Under the pieces are notes generated by a model. That model searched no databases and was not told the origin of the DNA. It saw nothing but the letters and a program-made list of their open reading frames with translations. Below, piece by piece: positions 1 to 12,900 of a DNA stretch of 64,000 bases. The DNA is taken from positions 25,901,001 to 25,965,000 of the forward strand of contig NC_057916.1 of the NCBI RefSeq assembly GCF_018873765.1, given 5' to 3'. The DNA is from Telopea speciosissima. Lineage: Eukaryota > Streptophyta > Magnoliopsida > Proteales > Proteaceae. Position numbers and translations under genes: made by a program. Each line of letters opens with the position of its first letter. Position 1 is the first letter of the stretch.

Positions 1-949
1 CAAAGGTGGGATTGTCAATTCTCCTTTCCTATGTTTGGGCACATGTTTGGGAAAACACGTCACATAACCTGGCAACCTTTTTCTTTTTCTAAAAAAAGAA
101 AAATGCTCCAAAGAATAAAAACAGTTTGGAAATGCTTCATAAAATGAATCACTCCAACAAAACAGAAAACATTACCAAACGTGCCCATAATAGCATAACA
201 CCAGCTCTACAGAACAGTACCTGGGTGTCAATTTGGAACTGAAACTGGACCAAATAAGCCAAACCGAATTCGGTTCCCACTAGATTTTGAAATATAAGAA
301 TCGGGTTCGGTTCAATTCCCACATAGGAACCAAATTTCAAAACTAAAACCAAACCGAATTTAGATACTTGATACATTATCATAACTATAGTTTAAGTTTT
401 CCTGCAACAGTGAAGAAGGAAAATCACCACGGGCGATGTGACCCACTCCTGTGTCACCATTAACTCCCATCCTCTATTTTACTAGATGAAAAATACCCCT
501 CTCCATGCCAATGGTGAGGAGATTATCTCTTCACCTAGGGCAAAACCCAATATGGTAAAAGTATCAACAAACTCACTTCTTTGAAAACTTTCGTTTCCAC
601 ATTTTCATCTCAGTTTAGTTTGGTTGACCAATATAATTTTTAATTCACTTCCATCCAAACAGAACCTGAAGGTTCTATCAGGTTGGATGTAGAGTGTTGC
701 AAAGTGATGTAATGTCTTGTTTCCACATAAACTACAAATCCCCATATCCAATACCGACCTCTGGCTGCCAATTACAAGATGTCTTCTCAATAAGCAAAAT
801 AACAGCATCGTAATCCCACTTCAAAATGGAAAATTAGAGCACAAATGCACCACTCTTAAAGCCAACATTTCGAGTTTATGGTAAGGGCCTAAATAATACA
901 CTAAACTGTTGGCGATTGTAACAATTAGCAGAAGATGATTGCGCACAGA
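1..949. other. Downstream flank of the MMTAG2 gene; no gene seen
   Basis: No coding sequence is supported here. The part nearest 950 should hold the 3' UTR of the minus-strand MMTAG2 gene. Around 223-372 there is A/C-rich sequence starting with GGGTGTCAATTTGG and repeating the words ccgaatt and ggttc. It resembles one half of a hAT-type short element such as the complete one at 31547-32460, but I see no matching second end or target duplication. Confidence 0.5.
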
Positions 950-3900
950 TCAATCAGAATCATGCCTCCTCTTCTCCTTTTCCCTTCTGTGTTTCCTCTT
1001 GTCATCTGAATCATGGGCACGACGCTTCTCCCGCTTTTCATGTTTCTTCTCTTCACGCCTTCTCTTCTTCCGGCTCCTTTCATCCTCTGAAGGTTCTTCG
1101 TCTTTAGTATTTCTTGCTGGTGGATTGGGCAAAGCTCCAATCTCCCTCATGGGTGAAACCTCCTTTGGCTCAACGGGAAGAGAAGTTGATTCTTCCCAGC
1201 TACCGGTTGCCCTACTATAATGATCAAAATGAAGAATCAACAAGCAAAACATGTGAAGAAGTCATCATAAGAGGATATTATATTCAATGCATGCATGGAC
1301 CCAACGATAAACATTCCAACAGGATCAGAAAGCAAAATTCCAGGTAATGAATTGCTTAAATGATTTAGTAGGCCATGGTCTCCTCACATAAACGCAGAGG
1401 GGGAAGTGATTGTATTCTAATTCCTTGATTTCCTCCCCGCTCCCCCAACCCCCACCCCCACCCCCCAAAAAAATAAATAAATAAAAATAGGAGAAGGTTC
1501 TTCCTCTCAAGTGGTGACAAAATTAAAAAGAAAAGTTATGGACCAGGAAAATAGCTTTTATTGCCTTCATTCTCTCTGTTTTCTCTCTCCTAACACAACA
1601 CCACATTGGTTATCCAAAATCCAATTGAATGCAAGAAATGTAAAAGCTCACACAGCAAAGCCAGAGACAGCATGTCAAAACATAAATATTTTGTTAAAAA
1701 AAATAGCCTTATTTATTTTTTATGAAATTTGTATTTCTGTGTGTTCAACACATAATTTCTTTGCAAGTACACAGAATAAGGATTGTAACACTTTACACTT
1801 TTATATAGTCACAGAAAGGTTAGCTGTCAAAGTAAGAACAATTTCTTAACAAACTAAGATTTATTTTTAATTCACTACAAAAAAAATTATTTTTGTCTTT
1901 CAACAAATTGTAGATTTCCTTAATCTTTAGCATTTTTCTGTTAAAAGAATTCAAGCTCAACAATTGGTTACTGAATACAGATCATGGGCTTAGGCCAAGC
2001 ATTAAAAACAATCATCCTTTCGGAAAGGCAAGAAAACAATATGGAAACGTAATAGCATGCCAATATGGTGCCTATGGACCCAATTCTTGGAAAGAGTCAA
2101 GAGCCCATTGACTGCATACCTATTACTTCTAGCATAGTTACTATTGTAATATATCATGGTCCTGAAAACATACTGATATTGCTATCAATGAAATATTAGA
2201 GAAATATCACCCCCATTTCACAGTCATACCTAGAATAACCGAGCCCTTCAACTCTTGCTGCTTCAGCATGGCCAGCACCCAAGTCTTCTGCAGTAGATCC
2301 TCTCTTTATAAGCTCTGAGAATTCATGCTTATCAAGTCGATTACCCTGAGGTCGAATGTTACGCTTAGGAGCTAAACCAAGAGCCTCCCGCATTGCCTGC
2401 TCTTCCTCTTCTTTTATCCTTTTTATCTCCTCTTTAGCCACTTCCATTTCTGCACTCAGGGACTTTTTATCCTTGGTGTACCAGTGAAGGTCCTTTCCTA
2501 ATAAACAAATTCAATGATCAGATAAACAACTAAGAAATTCTTACTCACAGGAAAATAGCTAAATGTAATAGTAAATAAATGATGCCATCAGTACATCCAA
2601 CTAGGCAATAACTAGCTAGTAACAAATAATGGCCTTCCTTTTTGGATAATTGTATTATCCTTTTATAACTTGAATATAATATCGACCATGAGAAAGCTTT
2701 TTGTCAAGGATTAGCACACGTCCAACATCCAAAGGGCATGTCTCCATCAGAAACTTAACCCCTTCCCAAATAAATACATACACCAAATAGTGGAAACAAA
2801 GCAGGAGTTAAAGGGAGAAATTGTCAAGCATAAATGAGTTCAGTAAGTCACTAACCCATTATTGATCAACAAATATTCAAGGGTGTAGCACTTCCATGAG
2901 TCTGAAAACAGACCAAATGAATGGCAAATTGGTACCCCAATTATGGATTAAAATCCTTTGCAGTGCACCGCAAGACCGATCTTGCACTGCACTGCAATTC
3001 GGGCTTGAGCGACATGTGGAAGATGCTTCATCCAACCGTGCGAACTCGATTGATCCAGTTTTTTTTTTCTTTCTTCTCAAGCTCGGCACCGTTGGATTTT
3101 GCATCTTCCACATGTCGAGCTCTCAAGCCCGAACTGCAGTGCACCGCAAGATTGGTGCCTTGCAGAGGATTTTTTTCCCACAATTACACCATTCCACTAA
3201 GTCCAATTGACATTTCTATGTCCAAAAGGATTTTCATATATTTTAAGCATTAAAAAAGTACTTTTTTGCAATGGTATATCTTGCAATAAAACACATGCGT
3301 TTCAGAGTGCTTGATGTCCCAGTCATAGTTACCTAACATCACAAACTTGCGAAAAAACCTCAATATGTTGTCGAAAAGTAAAATGAAATAGCCTCACTCA
3401 TCATTTATTAAAAAAAAAAACCAGCCAACCAAGGTTATGCACAAAGCATGATATAGATGATGGGATCCAGGAGCCAAAATATACAAATGACTTGACTGAA
3501 CAGCAACCATATCATCAAATTAAGGAAATTACCAAATTGTAATGGAATAGCAATAAATTAATACCTTTCTGCCATCTTCCAACAGGGGCTTTGATACTAT
3601 GTCCAAGATAGTTCTCTCGATGCTTATCAACCTTGACATCGTCCCACTTAAATTCTGCCAACAGGATAAGATTGAGTTAAAGAGATGTATCCAGCTTGCA
3701 TTAAAAAAAAATGTTGCACCAAGAAGGTTGTTAATATAATTAGCCAAGGTGTAGCAAAATGAACAGAGATACATTTTTAATATTAACATGCTATATGCTC
3801 AACAAAAATGTAAATATGAAAACTGCATGTAATAGGAGTAATTAAAATCATATCCTTTCAATAATAGTAATGGCAGTGAATACCTTTCATCAGAATCTTC

Positions 3901-6900
3901 AAAGCACAAACTATATGCATGGAAGATATGTATGAATCAAAAACATCATCAAGAAGTCTCCAAAAATGGAAGTGATACTCCTTCCAAAACACATGGGTTG
4001 GAATAACTAATAACTGATTGAGAATGATAACCAAGTCTAACAATGACAAGCCAGTGTATTAGCTCATGCCTTGAATATTTCCTCTGATAAGGGCATCAAT
4101 GCCAAGATGCGACAAGGACACGATTTGGACATGGCAAAGCCCCATATTAGGATTCAGGGACCTGGGGATGTATAAGAATTCATATTCTTATTCTTAAATA
4201 TTTTAAAATTACTTTCATATCATTAAAAAAAAGGGCATACCCAGTGCACGAGGCTCCCGCTACTGTGGGATGATGCAAGGCTGAAGCACTACATCCGCAA
4301 GAAGAAGAGGAACAAGAAGCTGCTGCCCAAGTAGTTGTAGTAGTAGTGGTGGTGGTTCCATACTAAGTTTTTTTTTTTAAGTGTTTTTATGTTTTTAAAT
4401 TGAACTGGCCCAACCTGGTTGAACCAGTGGTTCAATTTAAGTGACTTAAGCCACCCACCACCTCTTATTTAATGTATTTTTCTTTATTTTCTTTTGGGTC
4501 CACACTCCCACGAATTTAGAAGGGAGGTGGAATAGTGTTAGCCGGCTAGGAGTGTTCATACTCCTAGGCTGAATAGGAGTAAGTCCTTTGGGCCTTTATA
4601 TAAGCAATAGAAATTGTGGAGCTCCTCACTCTCCACTTTTGAAATTTAATACTGCTTTGCAAGCTGCTGCTACTTGTCTTCTTCCTTGAAGAATTGCTTT
4701 GTATCTGATCAAAGCTGGTGCGATTGATGTTTGATCCAATCGACACCTTGCGGTGTGAAGCCCGGGTTATACTTTCTAGTTTCAGTCAAAGATCCAATTT
4801 TTATTCAAGTTCCTCCATCAACAAGCTGTTGCCAATAACTTTCTGCCATTACAAGTTGGAAACATCCCCATTCCCATCCTCCTAATCCTCTACAACCCTA
4901 AACCCTAACACTCCCCTTTGTAATTTTAAGTTTCCCATAACCTAAACCCTGAATTGACCAATCCATCCATCAAAACCTTACCAAAACAGAGCTGAATTAT
5001 CCTCTCAGCCCCTCTAGCACTCGATCCAAACCCCAGCCCCATCCACCCACTCTAAACCCTAGATTCCCCTATTTTACTCTTTTTAAAAACCCGAAATCCT
5101 AACCATATTTTGCTGTTAATTCAAATCAGCATACTTTCCTCCATTAAAACATCTCAGGACCTCCACTGTTAGACTCCCCTACCTCCACTTGACATAACCC
5201 ATACATCAAACCCTAAACCCTAACCATAATTTCACCAGAAACCCTATTTTGACCTAGCCGATTTACCTGTTCATAACAGATCCTGGTTGATTGGCTCCTA
5301 GTTGGTCTCCTACCAATCTAGGACTACATTACGGGGTATGGGGAGGGTCATAATGTACGCACTAAACAGCCTTATCCCCGCTTTCCGGAGAGGCTGTTTC
5401 CTGACTCGAACCCGTGACCACTAGGTCGCAATGGAGCAACCTTAACGTTGCGCCAAGGCCCACCCTCTACTTTCATATCATTAATTGATATAAATAATTT
5501 TAGGGAAATTTACATGTACCTCCCCTGAGGCATCACGTAATTACAGAACCACCTGTGAGTTTTGGATATTTACTCATACCACCCCTGCTTTCCAAAATAA
5601 TTAATTAGTAAACCCACTCTTTTAGTTGTTCCTGTTAGTTGCGAATGGTAAGAGTGTTTTAGACATTTTATGACCAATATACCCTATCATCCAAACCTGC
5701 AATTGAAACCCTCATCCCATTATCACCGAGACCTCACCTCCATCTCCCATTATCTCAACCCTGGCTACCAACCCCTTTCTTCTCCGATTTGATATTATTG
5801 ACTCAGTTGAGCTACTGCTCTTGAGGGTTTTTTATGCATTTACTGAGAATGGGAAAAGATTTTGAACCCAAGCTAGATGGATGAAGCCTACTTGCTGCGA
5901 CCATTGACGTTCCCGCTTGAGCCTGCTGATTAGAAGACTCACGGCTATCCTGGTTCATCCAGCCGCCGCTACAACTTCTGGCAAAGCCCTTCCCCTGTTT
6001 AATTTTATTTTAATTTCTTTTTATTCTGGTCTGTAATAAATCTAAATTCATGGTTATCTAGTTTTTTGGAAAACCTTGATTTACCTGCAATTGACATTCG
6101 AGAGTTCCATCAACCCTGTTCTAATTCCGATCTAGATGGTTCAAATTAAAATCTTGTAGAGCAGACCTGATTTCAATAATTTCCGAAAGTCTCCTGCCGT
6201 GGTTAGGCTCATTTTATCCTTGAATGCTTTTTAATTGATCTAATGCTGTATTGTTTGAATATGGTTCTGGTTTATGATTCTAGCTGAGTTTAGGACCTAA
6301 CAGTCTTCCTTTTTGTTGGAATGTTGTTAACCTTTGACTACAAGGTCGAGCCTATGTCTGATAATATCTAAATGGGTTGGATAGATCTCGTTAGGGCTTG
6401 GTCTAATTACGATTCAGACCTAATTTCTTGGAATTGATTTAAGATGCAATCGTTTGCCACTGATCTTTGTTTCCGATCCCTTGTGCATCAAAGAGTTAAG
6501 TTTAGTTCGATCTTTGGGTTTCAAATATAAAAGGAATTGGGACTAAGAGTTTCAGTTGAATGGGAGAGGGTAACAGAGATGTCGGTTCAGTTTTGTGAAG
6601 AATGAGAATGGAAGAGAAAGGGATGGTGAATGATTCGATTAGGTTTTAGAAAAAGAAGAAGAGAAGGAGAGAGGTAGTGAAGGGAGATGGGGGCTTACCG
6701 GAGATGGGAGAGACGGTGCAGCCATGGATGGTTTTCTGCCATTAGGGTTCTTCAAGAGTAGAAATAAGGGAAATAATAGAAGAGGAGGTTTATTTAGAAG
6801 GAAGGGCACTTTGGTCAATATATGATATATTCTAACGTTTTTAGTCCCAGGTTAATGGAGTGGGTTTACTTATTAATTATTTTGGAAAGCAGGGGTGGTA

Positions 6901-9900
6901 TGCATAAATATCCAAAACTCACGGGTGATTCTGTGATTATGTGATAACTCAGGGGAGGTACGTGTACATTTCCCATAATTCTATAAATGCTTAATCCACT
7001 ATCACAAATAATCCCACCCTCATAAAGTTGTTCCAAATATCTCAAGCCAACTTCCAATCAATGAACTCCTCCTCTTCTTCTTCTTCTTCACCCCCTCCTC
7101 CTCCCACATTTCCATCAGTCGACCATTGGACACATGTCGCCTAGGTGAGGGAGAGGGTAACTGACACAACAGCAGTACTTAACCATCCAAAGATGATAGC
7201 AATCCAACGGTTGAATTAACAGTTACAACAGATCAAAGAAAATAACAACTTGCTGTCAGAATTAGCAAGTAGGATAACTCACAAATCGTAGGGCGGAATA
7301 CCCTCAAACTGAGACCAGATATAGGTCTTTGATACAATAGAAGAACCCTAAATTATCACAACCAGCTGATGAGAAGATCACAGATTACAAGCCCAAATCC
7401 CAACTAGTTACTAAATAATAAACCTACAGCAACTAGCTGATGGAAGCAGTAGTTGGGGACACAATTCCTGTCGATAGAATGGGGTAGTGTGTATCCTAAC
7501 ACTTCAAAGAATCACCAGAGTCTGATGGCTGGAAATTGGTGCAACAGCACATGAATGAAATTAGCAACTATGGAAAGAACATGGTAACTTACAAACCATA
7601 GCAGATCCAGCCACCGCATGTGGGCTAAGACTGGTATCAAGGGAAGAACCCAATGGGGAGACTTTGCTCTCAAAACACCAAGCAAAGCTGTTAGCCAGAT
7701 CAAGAGTTAGGAGGGTTTGTAACTTGCTGCAGCAGAAGCCAACAGACAGTGCTGCAGGATGGATGAAGACTTCAATCTCAGCTCCTGTAAATGGATCGAT
7801 GGAACACCTCTTCAAGTGATCAAACAGCAACAGTAACATGGCTGTATGGGTGGATTGATGCTTCACTGATCAGACCTTGTAGTAGTATTGAAAATAGAAA
7901 CTAAGAGAAGGTGTAGAGAAGAAGGAAGAAAGGGGAATATGACCAAGGCCTCTACATAGCCTTGGTCAGTCTCTCACTAACCAAATAGACATCTCACCTC
8001 TCAACTGCATCTCACAACAACAAAGGCATAAAAACAAAGATTCATTCATCTATCAAAATCGTAGGCATAGCCGCATAGGAACAATGGCCTTTACAATATA
8101 TAGATGCTTGTAGCACTCTAACAGAAAATAGAAATTAAATAAAAAAGAGAGTCACGCATATAGTGGGAGCCATGTACAATAAGAATCTTAAATAAAAGGA
8201 AAGATAGCCTACGATCTAAGTAGTGTCTACTTAAAACTCAAAATAGAAACTACATAAACCACTCCCCCCCCCCCCCCCGCGCCCACGATTCTGGTTTTTA
8301 TTTGAACCAGCTAACACCCAGACCATGGGCTTGGTCTGACCTGGACCAAAAGTTCAGTTGAAGAACCATGGGCCTGGTTCTTCTTAGGCTTGCAGCTATA
8401 GTGCTTGCTGTAATGTGTGTACATCAAGTACTCCATTTAATAGTCCTTTGCATTTGATAATGAGATTATCACTTCCTCCCTGTTTGGTTATCTGTGGTTT
8501 CCAAGCGATGAATCAAAAGAGTAGGAAAAGTTAATATAAAGAAGAGATTAAGTTCTAATTCTGAGATGCTTTTTTCAGAACATATGTCAATATCAATAGG
8601 AAAATTACTTCTGAGATGCTTTTTTCAGGACATATGTAGAAATCAGATAAAATGTATCAAACTTTGACTCTTTCTTGTAATCAAATGTTCAATAAGTTAA
8701 AGTCTGAATTCTGAAAGTGTTTTCAATCTTTATTAGTTTATTTATTGATTTGCAATCTGCATTCTCACTGGCATAAACTTGTTGTTATGACATATGTTCA
8801 TGTTGAGCATGCTGGAATGATCTCAATTGCCCTTTTCGCTCTTGAATTCAACTTAAGAAACTATTAGTTAGCTGTTAACTGATTGAGTTTGCTATTGCTG
8901 TAATGGATTGTTAATTTATTCATGTATGTGTAGCTTACTAGCTTTAATGGGCTGTTAAATTATTTATAAATCATACAAACTGAAAACTTTTGTATTGTTT
9001 TGTTCACTGTAAAATGTTGTATTTGTGACTTTTGGTAGTTTATATTTCGTATAACATAATTATTCATCATTGCTATACCAGATATACTGGAATAATGGCT
9101 AGTTGGATACATAAAATGATTTTAAAAAAAGGGCAACAGATTGCTGCCTGGTCGCATAGCCCCTGCACCAGTGTGGGGGCCAATGAGAGCGTGCACAGGG
9201 GCATATACATGGAAGGGATTTTTTATTTTATAAGGAGCGGGGTGGTAATTTCGAACACCCATGTGTGTGGCACAGGGGCTACGCAACCAGGCTGTGTCCA
9301 TTTTCCAACTAGGTCACCTAGACAATGCCTTGTTGCCTAAACACTTAGGCGGCCCTCCAACGCCTTGGGTCGCCTAGGCACCGTGACAACTATGCCCTCC
9401 ACCTCACCAATCATCCTCTGACAGTCTATATTTACCATGTTCCCACTTCAAATCTAGTTCTTTGTGCAAACTCTACTCCAGCTTTCATAATTAACTTACA
9501 CAACACGTTATGGAAGAAGAAAGTAACCTCCTTTGGATCCCATCCATTTAGACCCATGACATACTTCCCTAAAATGATACATCTCTATAGTCTATACAGT
9601 CTCTTTCTCTTTAGTGAATTAAATGCCAAGCAGGTTGCAAAATAGTGCAACATCAATTTCCCTCACTGAGAACTAACCTTCCACATTGGCTTTCACTCAA
9701 CCAACTGAAATACTTTATTCACCTTTCACATGGAAAATCACTTTGCAGCATCTCCATTCTCCACCCCTGCCACCAAGATCCTTAGCACAAATAGGAAACA
9801 GACCAGATAGGTCACTATAGCAGTCTTGTTAAGTGTGATTCCTCATCCGAGTGTCAGCTCTTTTACAGCAGCTAATCAGCCATGAATTCTGTCCAATATT

Positions 9901-12900
9901 GAGTTCCAACAGTCGCCCAACTGAGATGCAGTCGCCAAAAGCAAAACCAAGCAGGTGAAAGGGAGTCCGCCTTGAAGCAAACATTCAGAACCTCACTAGC
10001 AGGCAAACGCCACATGCATGCATTAAGCCATTGACAAATTCACCTTTTCCAATTAGGTGATACTTCCAAATGCTAGCAAAACCCTAACATCACTACAAAA
10101 AAATTCTTAATGAATTCTCCTAATGTACTCAACTTGGTCACTGGATGGACCAAGACAATAAATTGACCAAGATGATGATCATGTTATCCTTGGTATATTT
10201 TATCTTACCTTGAAGCTTTAGATAAGGTAAGATAGAATATACTAACAAGATAATGATTGAGAAGAGAGAGATACTGCCAAGTGACTATTTTAGATATTTA
10301 GGATCTACCATACACAAAGAAGGTGCAATAGATGATGTTTCACAAAGAATCAAAGTGGATGGATGAAGTGGAGAGGTGCAACCGGAGTACTGTGTGATCA
10401 ACACATTCCTTTAAAGTTTAAAGGAAAGTTCTACAGGACTGTTGTCCGACCTGCTATGATGTATGGGATGGAATGTTGGGCAGTTAAGAAGTGCCATATA
10501 GCGAAGCTATGCGTTGCAGAGATGAGGATGTTAAGATGGATGTGCAGCAAAACTATGAAGGATAAAGTGAGGAACGAACATATTAGAGCTGATGTAGGAC
10601 TTGCCCCGATCAGTGACAAGCTCCGAGAATGTCGTTTGAGATAGTTTGACCATGTGCAACGGAGGCCTGGGGACACCCCAGTAAGGAGGAGTGATATGAT
10701 TCCAATTGAAGGAGCTAAAAGAGCTAAGGGTAGGCCTAAAATGACCTTAGGTGAGGTTGTGAAGAATGACATGCATAGTCTGCGTCTTGTGCCAAGTATG
10801 ACCTTAGATAATAGAGCTTATTGTAGGGCAAGGATCCACATTGTTGACACCATTTAGCTAAGATTTTCCTGACAACCTGGGCTATCCAATTTCCTCTTAC
10901 TCTCATCTTTCATTTTTCATTTCTAACTTTTCTTGTCTCATTTCTTGTTATTATTTTTATTTTTATTTATTTATTTATTCTTCATTTCTCTTACTTTCCT
11001 TTCCCTTTGTGAGGACCTCAATTTTCCTTACTTTGTTTGGAAAGGATCCATGTAGCCAACCCCATTTAGTTGGGATAAGGTTGAGTTGTTGTTGTTGTTG
11101 CTTGAAGCTTTAGATAAGTCTGAAACCTCCCATCCTTGTCAGAAGTTTACTCAAAACCTCCATGTTGTTGCGTGTTGATGTGCATTGTTGTAGCCCTTTA
11201 GAACTAGAGCTTTAGGGGTTGTAACATGATATAGAGCCAAGAGGTCGGGTATTCAATCCCTAGTAAGTGCAAGGGGTTTGAGTTATGTTGTTATGCCCCT
11301 ACAACTTCTGCCCTTTGGTTCCACGTGATGGTGTCACATGCTGAACTCTGTGTGTGCGTGTATGTTGACCTCATGGAAGAAGAACTTGGTCGAAACCTGT
11401 CAAAACCACCGAGACATCTCGGTTTCGCAAGTTTCCATGAGATAGAGGGATTTTAAAAACTACATGGTTACGACTCAGTATTGGTAGTTTCAACTGAAAC
11501 TACTGTTTCGGTCGAAACATGGTTGAACCACCTTGAACCAGGCCTATATAATACCTCATCTCGACCGAGAAAGGCATATCTGGACTTGGTTTCGATAGAA
11601 ACCCCTCGGTTTTGATAGTTTCGACTGGCACAGCCTCTTTTCCCCCAGTTTTTTGCAATTCTTCACCACAGTTGGACCAATCTTGCATCTAAAAGCTTGG
11701 ATTTGCATCCTGGAGTGCTGTTTGAACCTTCATTGAAGAAGGTAATAGTGTTCTCTTCCCAAAAAAATATACTTTTTGTATATTTTTAGGAAATATATGG
11801 TAGAATGCTTTCAATTTTATATATGTGAGTTACAATGGCCTGATCTACCACTCTTCAATGGTACGCAGCTCGTGGATTAGACCCACCAAGAAACTCCGCA
11901 TGGAATTGAGAAAGAAGGAGTTTAATGTTTTATTTGGATAATATATATTATTCAGGGTTCTTGTACTTTAAATTTATATGTGAACTAAGTATTTATAATA
12001 CCAGTTTAGTGTCTGAATCAGCGTGCATTAGTAAACTTGGGTCAATAACCACAAATACCAATTTGAGTGGTTTTTTTGAGCAAAATAATTCATGCATTGT
12101 GTTTAAAATGTCAAAAATAGGCTGTATACAAAAAATCAGACATAAAAAACCATTTTTGGGCACCGAAACAAAGGTTTCCCCATGAATGGAAAAAAGTACC
12201 AGGTTTCGACCCGGTTTCAGTTGGTTTCGACCAAAACTCGGTCTCAGCCAAGTTGAAACCCAAGTTCTTGATCCTTGGTTGACCTGCACTTGCGGGGGGT
12301 GTTATTGTGTGTTGGTAAGCATTGTTGTAGGCGTGTTACGCCTGTAGCCCTTACTTTAGAGCTCGAATTTTTTTGATAAGCAGTTGTAACACTTCACGAC
12401 CAAGATTTAAAAAAAAAAGGCAATAGGAAAGAGAGTCTCCCCATCTACAAACTATTGCACCCAAAGAAAACTGTTCTGGTGAGCCAAATGTCGTACAACA
12501 ACCTTGGCACTAATACAAATGCCTCCAATAATTTCCTGCAACAGGCCCCAAACACCATCAACTATTACCTTTGGTAGAAAACCCCATTCCATGCATACAA
12601 TATTTCTAGATCTATTTTGCAAAGCAGCCCCTTTTCTTTGTTTGTAGTTTTTTAACCTATAGACCCACTTTCTTTGTTTGTAGTTTTTTAACCAATAGAC
12701 CCACTTGCAATTGAAACACCATTAAGAATAAGTCAACCATTCAGAGTAGCTCCCCGGTTGGCACATATCACTTTCCCTGCCACTTTCTTAGAATTCTTTT
12801 CTTGGGAAAGGTAACAAAAACATTTTCATAGACCAGAAACAAATGTATGTACATCTATATATGAGAAAGAGCAATACCCTACAAACAAAACTCCCAAAAA

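Noticed and set aside
949-1220. Ser/Leu/Phe-rich plus-strand frame
   Set aside because: It is the reverse of the Lys/Arg/Glu-rich last exon of MMTAG2.
7561-7866. A 101-codon frame on the minus strand
   Set aside because: No family resemblance, no codon pattern and no splice context; it sits in repeat-like intron DNA.
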